Positions 52,151-60,026 of a stretch of DNA of 64,000 nucleotides are shown here, one piece after another. The translations under genes and the position numbers were made by a program. The notes below the pieces were generated by a model. It saw only the letters and a list, made by a program, of their open reading frames with translations, was not told the origin of the DNA and searched no databases. Numbering within the stretch: the stretch's first letter is position 1; every line of letters starts with the position of its first letter. Source of the stretch: Bin5 sp965116395 (GTDB lineage Bacteria > Chloroflexota > Anaerolineae > Caldilineales > Caldilineaceae); NCBI GenBank assembly GCA_965116395.1, contig OZ220684.1, positions 1,488,001-1,552,000 on the forward strand. Direction: 5' to 3'.

Positions 52151-53037
52151 TCGGCCTCCGGCTCAAGCGGGCGCAGACCGCCCATTATCCCCTGGGGCCG
52201 TACTATCAGGATCAGCACCAGGAGGACAAAGCTGGTAGCGACGCCCAGATTGGTGCCGATGCCGGCCACATAGGTGGAGACGAAAATTTCGGTGATGCCG
52301 AGGACCATGCCTCCCATCAGCGCGCCGGGGATCCGGCCCAGCCCGCCGAGTGCGGTGATCGTGACCGCCTTCAAGGTGAACGGGGGACCCATGAAGGGGA
52401 AGATCGCCTGCGTGGGGCTGAGCATGGCGCCGGCGGCGGCGGTGAGGGCGATACAGATTCCGGCTGTGATGGCGTAGACTCGGTTGATGTCGACGCCGAC
52501 GATGCGGGCGGCCGTCTTGTTCTGGGCTGCGGCGCGGATCGATTTGCCGAGGCGGCTGCGCTGCAGGAAGAGGTGCAGGCAGACCATGATCAGGAGGGCT
52601 GCGCCAAAGATGATGGTCTTGACGATCGGAAAGGTGACCCCTGCCAGCTGCAGGGAACCGTTATAGGGTACGGCTACATTGCGCGGGTCGGCATCGAAAA
52701 GGATTTTGAAGAGATTGGCGAGCGCGATTGAGACTCCGAAGGTGACGAGCAGGGTCATCAGATGGGGGCGCTCGACGATGCGGTTGATCAGGACTATCTG
52801 CAAGAGATAGCCGACCAGGAACATCAGGGGCACGATCAGCGCCAGCGAGGCGAACGGGTCCAATCCGAAGAGGCGGGACAGGCCCCACGCCAGGTAGGCT
52901 CCGATCATCAGGAATTCACCGTGCGCCAGGTTGATCACACCCATGACGCCCCAGATCACGGAGAACCCCAGCACCATGACCGCGTAGAAGCCGCCGAGCA
53001 ACAACCCACTGACAAGAGCCTGCAGAAGTTGGTCCAT
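52147..53037 (-). CDS. livH: Branched-chain amino-acid ABC transporter permease LivH
   Basis: A 296-residue membrane protein. The start LLQALVSGLLLGGFYAVMVL and the stretch VIWGVMGVINLAHGEFLMIG are typical of LivH. RSRLGKSIRAAAQNKTAARI is the ATPase-docking loop. It forms the channel with LivM. Confidence 0.94.
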   Translation of the reverse strand: MDQLLQALVSGLLLGGFYAVMVLGFSVIWGVMGVINLAHGEFLMIGAYLAWGLSRLFGLDPFASLALIVPLMFLVGYLLQIVLINRIVERPHLMTLLVTFGVSIALANLFKILFDADPRNVAVPYNGSLQLAGVTFPIVKTIIFGAALLIMVCLHLFLQRSRLGKSIRAAAQNKTAARIVGVDINRVYAITAGICIALTAAAGAMLSPTQAIFPFMGPPFTLKAVTITALGGLGRIPGALMGGMVLGITEIFVSTYVAGIGTNLGVATSFVLLVLILIVRPQGIMGGLRPLEPEAE

Positions 53038-53069
53038 AGGCGCGTAAGCTGCGCGAGTTGAGGAGCACC

Positions 53070-53160
53070 AGGAGTGAAGAGGGAAGAATTTCCCCTCTCT
53101 AGATTTGCCCGTTGCTACGTGGTCAAAGCACTGACATCAGCGGCGGCCAAATTCACTCCT
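53070..53160 (-). promoter_or_regulatory. Inverted repeats between livJ/K-type gene and livH
   Basis: A short hairpin, AGAGGGAA (53078-53085) against TTTCCCCTCT (53089-53098), lies within a longer-range pair AGGAGTGAA (53070-53078) and TTCACTCCT (53152-53160). This is the third binding-protein/permease junction in the window with such structure. Confidence 0.45.
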
Positions 53161-53179
53161 CTGCGCTCACTCCTCCCGG

Positions 53180-54436
53180 TCAGCGATCTTTCCAGGGCGG
53201 CGCCGGGTAGTTCAGGTCGGCAACCGCGGCGTTGGTGGGAGCAATAACGAGGATCTCGCCGTTCTGGATTTGGATTGCCCCCATCGGTTTGCCGGCGTTG
53301 CGGCCCTTTTCGTCGAAATTGATGGGGCCGTAAAAGGTGACCACATCGAGGTTTCGCAGGGCTGTGCGGACGGCATCGGTGTCCAGCGAGGCGGCCTGCT
53401 CGATGGCAATGTGCAGGGCCAGCGCGGTGGCGGTCGATTCCGCGGCCTGGTAGGTGGGCGGCTCGCCCCACATCTTCTCATAGCGGGCCGCGTACTCGGC
53501 AGCGGTGCCGAAGTAGTCGTCGGCGTAGCTCATGGACGCCTCCCACTGCGTCGGGCCGATGACATATTCGGAATCTGCGCCGACCTCTTCGATCAGTTTC
53601 GGATTGCTGGGGCCGACGGTGATCACCATCGCCTTGGGGTTAAAGTCCAACTCTTTAGCTGCCCGAATGAAGAGGACGGCGTCGTTAAAATGGCCGCCGC
53701 CGACGAAGATGTCGGGTTCCAACTCCTTGAATTTCGACATGATGCCGCTGACATCGGCTACGTTCACCGGGTAGGTCTCGACGCCTAACACCTCGAGCCC
53801 ATATTCGACGGCCCAGCTCTGGGCGCCGTCAGCCACACTGGTGGGGAAGGCGGTGTCTTCGTAGGCGATGACGACCGTTTTGGCGCCTTTCTCGGCCAGC
53901 AATTGCAAGGCAGACCTGGTATAGTTCAAGGCCGGCGTCAGCACTGCGAACAGGTTTTGGAAGCCCCGTTCAAAGAGCGGTTGCGCGGCGCCGTTGCCTT
54001 CGATCATGATTTTGCCGTACTTTTCGGCGATCGCGCTGGCGCTTTGGGTCAGGAATGAGCTATACGGTCCCAGGAGGAAGTCAACGCGATCCTCGTTGAT
54101 CAGTTTTTCCACGAGGCGGGCAGCCGTATCAGGGTCGCCCTCATCGTCGTACATGATCAGTTCGACTTTATAGCGCTCGTCGCCGACCTTGATGCCTCCG
54201 TACTCGTTGTTCACCCAGTCCAGCCAGAGGCCGTACCCCTGGCGGGTGTCTTTGCCCTCGCGGGAGAATCTGCCGGTTTCGCTGACGGCAGCGCCGAGGT
54301 AGATGATTTTCTCTGCGTCTGTGTCTGCAGAGGCCGGGGCCGGTTCGTCTACCGGAGCGGGCGGCGCCAGGCTGCAAGACGTCAACACAAGAGAGACGAC
54401 CAGCAGTAGCGAGATTTGTAACAGGAAATGCCGCAT
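53180..54436 (-). CDS. Branched-chain amino-acid-type ABC transporter substrate-binding lipoprotein
   Basis: A 418-residue Leu/Ile/Val-binding-protein family member (Peripla_BP_6). The N-terminal signal ends in the lipobox LTSC. The mature part has IIYLGAAVSETGRFSREGKD, VDFLLGPYSSFLTQSASAIA and AKTVVIAYEDTAFPTSVADG, all in the expected order. It delivers ligand to LivH/LivM. It is the first gene of the operon, with AAGGAGG upstream of the start and a good promoter at 54496-54525. Confidence 0.94.
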   Translation of the reverse strand: MRHFLLQISLLLVVSLVLTSCSLAPPAPVDEPAPASADTDAEKIIYLGAAVSETGRFSREGKDTRQGYGLWLDWVNNEYGGIKVGDERYKVELIMYDDEGDPDTAARLVEKLINEDRVDFLLGPYSSFLTQSASAIAEKYGKIMIEGNGAAQPLFERGFQNLFAVLTPALNYTRSALQLLAEKGAKTVVIAYEDTAFPTSVADGAQSWAVEYGLEVLGVETYPVNVADVSGIMSKFKELEPDIFVGGGHFNDAVLFIRAAKELDFNPKAMVITVGPSNPKLIEEVGADSEYVIGPTQWEASMSYADDYFGTAAEYAARYEKMWGEPPTYQAAESTATALALHIAIEQAASLDTDAVRTALRNLDVVTFYGPINFDEKGRNAGKPMGAIQIQNGEILVIAPTNAAVADLNYPAPPWKDR

Positions 54437-54495
54437 ATTTCAGCCTCCTTCAGTCCGCGTGATAGGTCAACACGGATGCATGTGATGTGGAAATG

Positions 54496-54525
54496 ATGAT
54501 ACTGTAAGGGAATTCCTGCTGTCAA
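54496..54525 (-). promoter_or_regulatory. Sigma-70-type promoter of the liv operon
   Basis: On the minus strand TTGACA (54525-54520), an 18-base spacer and TATCAT (54501-54496). The leader is about 50 bases. Just upstream lies GCTG-GGTA-CAGC, a small palindrome that could be an operator. Confidence 0.65.
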
Positions 54526-54799
54526 TATATTGCTGTACCCAGCAGTTTCGCGAATGTAAACTTTAACGGCGGTTTGGTCGGGGGTCCTTAAGTCCCGTTG
54601 ACCTTGCTTTTGCCGAGAATGACAGGAAACGAAACGGACCAGCTGAAGGCTCTACCTGGATTGCGGTCGCAAGAATGTCCCTTAGTCCAGTCTAGTGGTT
54701 TCTCACAGGGGCTGTCTCGCTCAGATGGGCCAGTTCAGGAACTCCTGCCTCCCAATTGCGGGTTCGTTTGTCGGACAGTCTGCCGAAGATGGATAGATC

Positions 54800-55014
54800 G
54801 TATCTATTAGGTCATATACAGTGCGTGTCCGGACCAGCCCTTCATCTTCGCCCCCATTCAGGCTATCTGGTGGCGCAATCGGCTGGCAGCAGTTACGTTG
54901 GTGGAGCCGCACTGGTTGGAAGAAGGCGTAACGTTGGTGAGCGATGGTTTTGGACGGGGGCGTTGCGGGGGCGGAGCCCCTGCACAAGGGAGGGCCGAAG
55001 GCCCGACCGCCAAG
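54800..55014 (+). repeat. Dispersed structured repeat, copy 4
   Basis: Same element as at 3277, 39355 and 40573. Hairpin 1 keeps its stem, but the loop is GGA instead of GCA. Hairpin 2 is unchanged. Keeping stems while the loop varies suggests that the folded form matters. Confidence 0.85.
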
Positions 55015-55391
55015 AAACAAGAAGTGAGGAGTGGGAGAACATTTTTGCTCGCCTCATTCAAGGTTGCAATGCAGTTGCGGCGGGGCAGTTACCTCTGAAT
55101 CAGGGTCCGAACGGTGCCAAGAATATGCAGATGCCGGCAGAAGGGGCGAGACACCCGGAGGCCTCGAAACAACGGGAGCCGTGCAGATGGCAGCATCCGA
55201 ACGGATCATCCAGTGTTTGCTACATCCAAAACAGCAATGCTACAATCACGTACTCTCTGGGCAGGTTCGACCTGTCTATCGATGCTGCAAATTCGATTTT
55301 TTCGATTGCGGCGGTGGGCAGACGCTAGCTTCGAAACAACACAAAAGAGCAGTAGTGAATGCGCTGCCGCTCCCATACATGAGCGCGATTT

Positions 55392-56381
55392 GTGAGTAAA
55401 CAATACTACGGTGGTCAGGCTGTCATAGAAGGCGTGATGATGCGGGGTCGTAAGGCGATGTCGATTGCCGTGCGCAACAGTCAGGGCACGATCGTCGTCC
55501 ACGAGGAGGCGCTCACGGCCAAGATTTATACGCGCAAGTGGGGGCAATGGCCGTTTGTGCGGGGCCTGGCGCTGCTGTGGGATGCGCTCGGGCTGGGCAT
55601 GCGGGCGCTGATGTGGAGCGCGGACGTGTCGATGCAAGAGGATGATGTTGAGGAGCAGATTGAGTTTTCCGGCCCGGTGGCGTGGACGACGATAGCAGCG
55701 AGTCTTACCTTTGCGGTGGCGGTTTTTTTCCTGCTTCCCACTTTTGCCAGCCGCTGGTTTGCCGGCTTTTTTGAGCATAACCCCTATCTTGACGCGGTGG
55801 CCGAAGGCGGCATTCGCCTCGTTTTGTTCGTGGTCTATCTGTGGGCGATCAGTCTCCTGCCCGATATCCGCCGCGTGTTTGGGTATCACGGCGCCGAGCA
55901 CAAGGCGATCAACGCTTACGAAGCCGGCGAAAGGCTGACGGTCGCCAATGTGCAGCGGTACAGTGTGCAACATGTACGCTGCGGCACCAGCTTTCTGCTG
56001 TACGTACTCGTAATCAGTATCCTGCTATTCGCTCCTCTCACCTTTGCCTGGATAGAGTACCCCTGGCTGGCTCTGCTCCTACGTTTTGTCAGCCGCCTAA
56101 TGCTCGTTCCTCTGGTTGCCGCAATCTCCTACGAGATTATCCGCTTCAGCGCCAGTCATGCCGACAACCCGCTGATGCGCCTCCTGATCACACCCGGGCT
56201 GCTTCTCCAGCGCATAACCACGCGCCCGCCCGACGATTCGATGGTCGAATGCGCGATTGCCGCGCTGCTTCCGGTCCTGGCTGCCGACGGCATAGAAGGC
56301 GTACCGCCGGCGCGCCTGGAGAATCCTGACGAGGACGCGGCGGAGGCAAAGAGCGCGTACGGCGAAGCAGCAGCCGATTGA
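55392..56381 (+). CDS. DUF1385 family membrane protein (YqhQ-like)
   Basis: A 329-residue membrane protein starting at GTG 55392. The family pattern is clear: YYGGQAVIEGVMMRGRKAMS at the N-terminus, WPFVRGLALLWDALGLGM, then GYHGAEHKAINAYEAGE and HVRCGTSFLLYVLVISILL, with about four membrane segments, and a C-terminal SMVECAIAALLPVL. Family function is unknown. It stands alone between the liv promoter region and the tubulin-like cluster, with which it converges. Confidence 0.93.
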   Translation: MSKQYYGGQAVIEGVMMRGRKAMSIAVRNSQGTIVVHEEALTAKIYTRKWGQWPFVRGLALLWDALGLGMRALMWSADVSMQEDDVEEQIEFSGPVAWTTIAASLTFAVAVFFLLPTFASRWFAGFFEHNPYLDAVAEGGIRLVLFVVYLWAISLLPDIRRVFGYHGAEHKAINAYEAGERLTVANVQRYSVQHVRCGTSFLLYVLVISILLFAPLTFAWIEYPWLALLLRFVSRLMLVPLVAAISYEIIRFSASHADNPLMRLLITPGLLLQRITTRPPDDSMVECAIAALLPVLAADGIEGVPPARLENPDEDAAEAKSAYGEAAAD

Positions 56382-56467
56382 ACACCAGCAGTCACCCCAA
56401 TCTTTGGTTTTTAGACCTTGCTTGCGACTTGCAGGGGTATTTGGCGTTGCAGGGGCAGTGGTAGCGG

Positions 56468-59400
56468 CTATGACCAGGCGGAGCCGGTGTTGCGGTTGTC
56501 CTGCTGGTTATACATCTCTGCGTGGATGGCATCGGTGAGCAGAATCTGCTGGCGCGAGGCGTTATCCATGCGGCCCAGTTCTGCGAGGTAGCGGGTCATA
56601 CTTCCCAAATCTTTCAATTCAAGACCGTGCACGGTGCGGACAAAGGCGATCTGAAAGGCGTTGCCTGTCAGCAGACGGGGGATGCGTAAACTCTGCATAA
56701 CGTCCTCTGTCAGGTCGCTATCGGGGTCGCCGGAGACTGCGGCGAACTCTACCGGCAGCCCAAAAGCGGCCATCCGGTCCGAAACATCGTAGTTGGCGGA
56801 GGGTTTGGCGGCATTCCACATGTTTTCCAGATAGCGCAGGGTCGCGGCGGACACGGGCGAAAACTCTCCTTCGGGGTAGAAGGAGGCGAATCCGTCTGGC
56901 GAGGAGGCGTCGCGCCAGAGCAGGCGTTCCAGATTGTACTCCTGCGACAGTGCATGCATAAAGGCCAAGCGCGCCATTTCGGTTTCGTCATCCTGCATGG
57001 CTCGACCGGCGTCCGGTGCGTGATCGGGGAGGTCGGGCTGCCGCGCGGTGGCGGCTGCCTGCGCGCTTTCGCGAACGTAAGAGGAGAGGATATCTGCGAG
57101 CGGGCGGGACGACACCTCCCGGCCGGTGAACAGAGCCGCCAGCCGCTCGAGCCGATGGGGGGCTGTCCAGATTGCGAGCAGGCGTCCTTCGCCTGTCGGG
57201 TAGGCGCCGGTCGCGGTGTAGGTAGGGGCGGCCGCGTCACTGCTGTCGTCGGCGTGCTGCTGTCCGCGCATAAAGGCCAGGCAGCGTTCCCACATGGCAG
57301 GATTGAGATGGGGCCGGTAGAGATGGGAGGTGACTGCATCCTCGGGCGGGAGGGGCGGCATGTTTTCGCTGACGGACCAGTCCTGCAGCGTCTCGAAGGT
57401 CTGTTCGAGAACTTGATCCATCTGTTTCAGCATCTGTTCCAGGCGATCATGAACGCGGGCCAAGCCCCGCAAGAGGCCGTCCTGCAAGCGGGCGGACAGT
57501 TCAGAGCAGGCCAGATTGACCCGTTCGCGCCGCAGCTTCTGCACGCGCTGGGCCCTACGCCGGAATGAGGTGGTTGCGCCCAAAAACGCGCCGAGCATCA
57601 GCCCTATAAAGGTGGCGGCGTTGGCTTCATTGCCGATGAAACTGACGACTGCGTCCATTGATGCGCCGGTCATCGCCTGCATGAGAACGGCGGGATTGGC
57701 TTCGCCGTTGACGATTACAGCCATATTGCCCACCAACCCGGAACCGAACAGGTAGACCAATGTCAGCAGCACGATGCCGCTGAGCAGACCGAACGCGCGG
57801 GTCAGTGAACCGAACAGGGATGGCTTATCGGCGAGCGTGCGCAAATAGCGGTTGCGCCAGTTACGCAGTGCCAGCTGACGTTCGACGCGGTTGGCTCCGG
57901 CAGTGTGGGGTTGGGCACTTTGACTGTCACCTGGTGTGTCAGCCTCTGCAGTGTGCAGCAGCCATTGTCGTTCCTGCTCCACTTCAAACAGCCACTGGTG
58001 AAGTTGGCGCCGCGCATGCATGAGTCCTGACGGTTGGGCGCTGAGCAGGGTGAGCAGGCTGGCGCGCATCTGCTGCGAGATGGTCGGCAGAAAGCGGTTG
58101 TCGGTGGGGTTTTGGGGCAGACCGTCTTCACGCAGGGCTGTCAGTCCCCAGGCCGTGTCCAGTGCGCCGGCGCCGATATGGTCTTCAAACTGGGCCAGCA
58201 CGCCCTGGAACTGCTTGTCGAAGGCTTCCTGCCAGCGGACCGGATTGAGACCGCGCATCTTGCGCGCGGTCGCTGCCGGCAGCACATAGCTCGGGTGAAT
58301 TGAAAGCTGCTGGAACGTTTGGGGGTTGAGGTCATCGAAGAGGTCGGGCATCTGCTCGATGAGCCGGGTCAACACCTGGTGCGAGGTGGCGCCCAACATT
58401 TGCAGCGAGGCCAAAGGTTCGTTGTTGCCGGCAACGCCCGGCACGGGCGCGACGTCTGGGCTGCCCTGCTGGAAAAGGACCTGCTCGCGCACGAGGCGTT
58501 TGCCCTCATGCTCCTGGGCGGCCTGGAAGATATAGTCCAGCGGCACATAGTCTGCGGCGGCGCCCAGCAGGCTGTAAGGACGGTCACTGGCGTTGCGCAG
58601 ATCGATACCGACCTGTTCATCAATGTATGCGGCCCCATCAGCGGAGATGAGCGACTGGAGCGTGTTGCCAACGAGGACGGAGAGTTCGTAGCTGTTGCGG
58701 GCCAGGCCTTGATTGCTTTTTTCGCGATCTACCAGGTAGATACGGTCAAAGAGCGGACGGCCAAGCCACTCTTCCGGCAATGTGCTCTGGTTTTTGGTCC
58801 CTTTCCAGACGGAAGAGATTACCTGTTTGAGGTTGGCGCGGCGCTGGCCGGTGAGCGCCTCCATTTCGGCCAAGGCCGCGTAGCAGGAGGCATCTTCCAT
58901 AGTGCGGCTGCTGTCGGTGGCATAGCTGCCGGCGGCGAAGATGCCGACGACTTGGGCGATGTGGCGCTGGCCCAGATAGTTGAGTTGGTGCGCAATAATT
59001 GGCCAGATCAACGCCGACGTCAAAGGTTCGTAGAGGGGCGCAATCACATACAGAGTGGTCTGTACAAAGGGATCGCCGGGAACATGGGTGTCGGCGCGGA
59101 TGGGGTCGATGATGTTGGAGGCGAACAGGTGGGCAATACTGTCGCCGCCCTGTAACGCGGCGCGGAAAGCATGCCGGCGCGTGGGTGGTTCGAACGGGTC
59201 CACTGGCGATACAGGCGGGATGTCCGGGTTGGCGGGTGTTGCGCCGTCTGCGCCCTTGTTGGATCTGCGGAAGGGCCAGGGCAGTCCCCTGCGACCTGGT
59301 TTTTCGGGTGCTTCCCCTTGCGGATAGGGTGAAGAGGGGGTCGCTTGCCATTGCAGCGGGTGGAGAGAATCAGCGGCCGCCTCGAGCAGAAGGCTGGCGC

Positions 59401-59773
59401 GCCGCTGGCTCGCGGCCAGTCGCCAGTTGTTCGTGGTCAGCGGCGATTCACTGATTCCGGGCTGTTGATCAGCGGCCGCCGAGGGTTGAGAGCGCATGAG
59501 GTCATCGAGAAGCCGTTCCAGGTAGAAGGGCGGCAGACGGTTGTCGCGCAGGGTGAACAGATTGAGGGCGACTTCGTCCTGGTGATTGCGTTGATCGGAG
59601 GGCAGGAGGGCTGCAAAGCGGGTGATGCGGGTCAGGTCCGGGCCGTCAACGCCGGTGGCGATGCGTTGTTCCTGGGCGGACTGCAGGCGCGGAGCCAGGT
59701 GGAGCATTGTCTGCAAGCCCCATCCGCCAAAACAAAGTATTGCAGCTCTGCTGCGGGTTGCGCCGGGAATCAT
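56468..59773 (-). CDS. Divergent tubulin-like protein without G-box, with membrane hairpin and coiled coil
   Basis: A 1101-residue protein. Its first 420 residues appear homologous to the tubulin-like protein encoded next to it: ILCFGGWGLQTML (12-24) for VVGVGGMGTNAV, VVGIFAAGSYATDSSRTMED (275-294) followed by YAALAEMEAL for VVGIFFLPDVLEEE..YAALKELNYF, and PLFDRIYLVDREKSNQGLAR for APFDFIFLVGRTNRDG. The tubulin signature GGTGAGM is replaced by APLYEPLTS (245-253), so GTP hydrolysis is unlikely. Residues 660-684 and 719-737 are membrane segments, followed by a coiled-coil-like region (740-810). The ATG 59773 has no Shine-Dalgarno sequence; heptamer repeats occupy that place. Function unknown; probably a membrane-bound partner of the GTPase. 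Confidence 0.8.
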   Translation of the reverse strand: MIPGATRSRAAILCFGGWGLQTMLHLAPRLQSAQEQRIATGVDGPDLTRITRFAALLPSDQRNHQDEVALNLFTLRDNRLPPFYLERLLDDLMRSQPSAAADQQPGISESPLTTNNWRLAASQRRASLLLEAAADSLHPLQWQATPSSPYPQGEAPEKPGRRGLPWPFRRSNKGADGATPANPDIPPVSPVDPFEPPTRRHAFRAALQGGDSIAHLFASNIIDPIRADTHVPGDPFVQTTLYVIAPLYEPLTSALIWPIIAHQLNYLGQRHIAQVVGIFAAGSYATDSSRTMEDASCYAALAEMEALTGQRRANLKQVISSVWKGTKNQSTLPEEWLGRPLFDRIYLVDREKSNQGLARNSYELSVLVGNTLQSLISADGAAYIDEQVGIDLRNASDRPYSLLGAAADYVPLDYIFQAAQEHEGKRLVREQVLFQQGSPDVAPVPGVAGNNEPLASLQMLGATSHQVLTRLIEQMPDLFDDLNPQTFQQLSIHPSYVLPAATARKMRGLNPVRWQEAFDKQFQGVLAQFEDHIGAGALDTAWGLTALREDGLPQNPTDNRFLPTISQQMRASLLTLLSAQPSGLMHARRQLHQWLFEVEQERQWLLHTAEADTPGDSQSAQPHTAGANRVERQLALRNWRNRYLRTLADKPSLFGSLTRAFGLLSGIVLLTLVYLFGSGLVGNMAVIVNGEANPAVLMQAMTGASMDAVVSFIGNEANAATFIGLMLGAFLGATTSFRRRAQRVQKLRRERVNLACSELSARLQDGLLRGLARVHDRLEQMLKQMDQVLEQTFETLQDWSVSENMPPLPPEDAVTSHLYRPHLNPAMWERCLAFMRGQQHADDSSDAAAPTYTATGAYPTGEGRLLAIWTAPHRLERLAALFTGREVSSRPLADILSSYVRESAQAAATARQPDLPDHAPDAGRAMQDDETEMARLAFMHALSQEYNLERLLWRDASSPDGFASFYPEGEFSPVSAATLRYLENMWNAAKPSANYDVSDRMAAFGLPVEFAAVSGDPDSDLTEDVMQSLRIPRLLTGNAFQIAFVRTVHGLELKDLGSMTRYLAELGRMDNASRQQILLTDAIHAEMYNQQDNRNTGSAWS

Positions 59774-59779
59774 TGGGAG

Positions 59780-59807
59780 TTTCTAGTTTTCAGTTTCTAG
59801 TTTTTAG
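59780..59807. repeat. TTTYTAG heptamer tandem repeat, four units
   Basis: Units TTTCTAG, TTTTCAG, TTTCTAG and TTTTTAG, starting six bases upstream of the ATG of the divergent tubulin-like gene. Confidence 0.65.
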
Positions 59808-60026
59808 TTGTCAAGTCGGGACAGGCGCCCAAAAATCCATGTTATCAGAGAGCTAGTCAGGGCCGCAAACAGCTTTGCGAACTCATTACACTTCTTGAGC
59901 AGTTATTTTTACATCCGAAAAAAACAGGTATTGCAAATCTCTTGAGATTATACGCAGAGATTCCCACTCTGTAGAGGCAAGCACCATTTCCTACGTCCCT
60001 TCGGACGCGCAATTGACAACAGAAAC

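Larger units (their letters stand above)
54437..55391. other. Long divergent intergenic region with liv promoter and dispersed repeat copy 4
   Basis: The 955 bases hold the liv promoter (54496-54525) and repeat copy 4 (54800-55014). The segments 54540-54799 and 55015-55391 show no gene I can support. Frames of up to 190 codons there lack protein-like composition. The first 80 bases after copy 4 look related to the flank of copy 2. Confidence 0.55.

Noticed and set aside
51111..52166. Second long minus-strand frame over livM
   Set aside because: It is shifted by one frame from the hydrophobic LivM product and has low-quality Arg/Pro-rich sequence.
55031..55399. Cys-rich 122-codon plus-strand frame after repeat copy 4
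   Set aside because: It overlaps the start of the DUF1385 gene and covers repeat-derived flank sequence. The Cys residues show no zinc-finger or toxin spacing.
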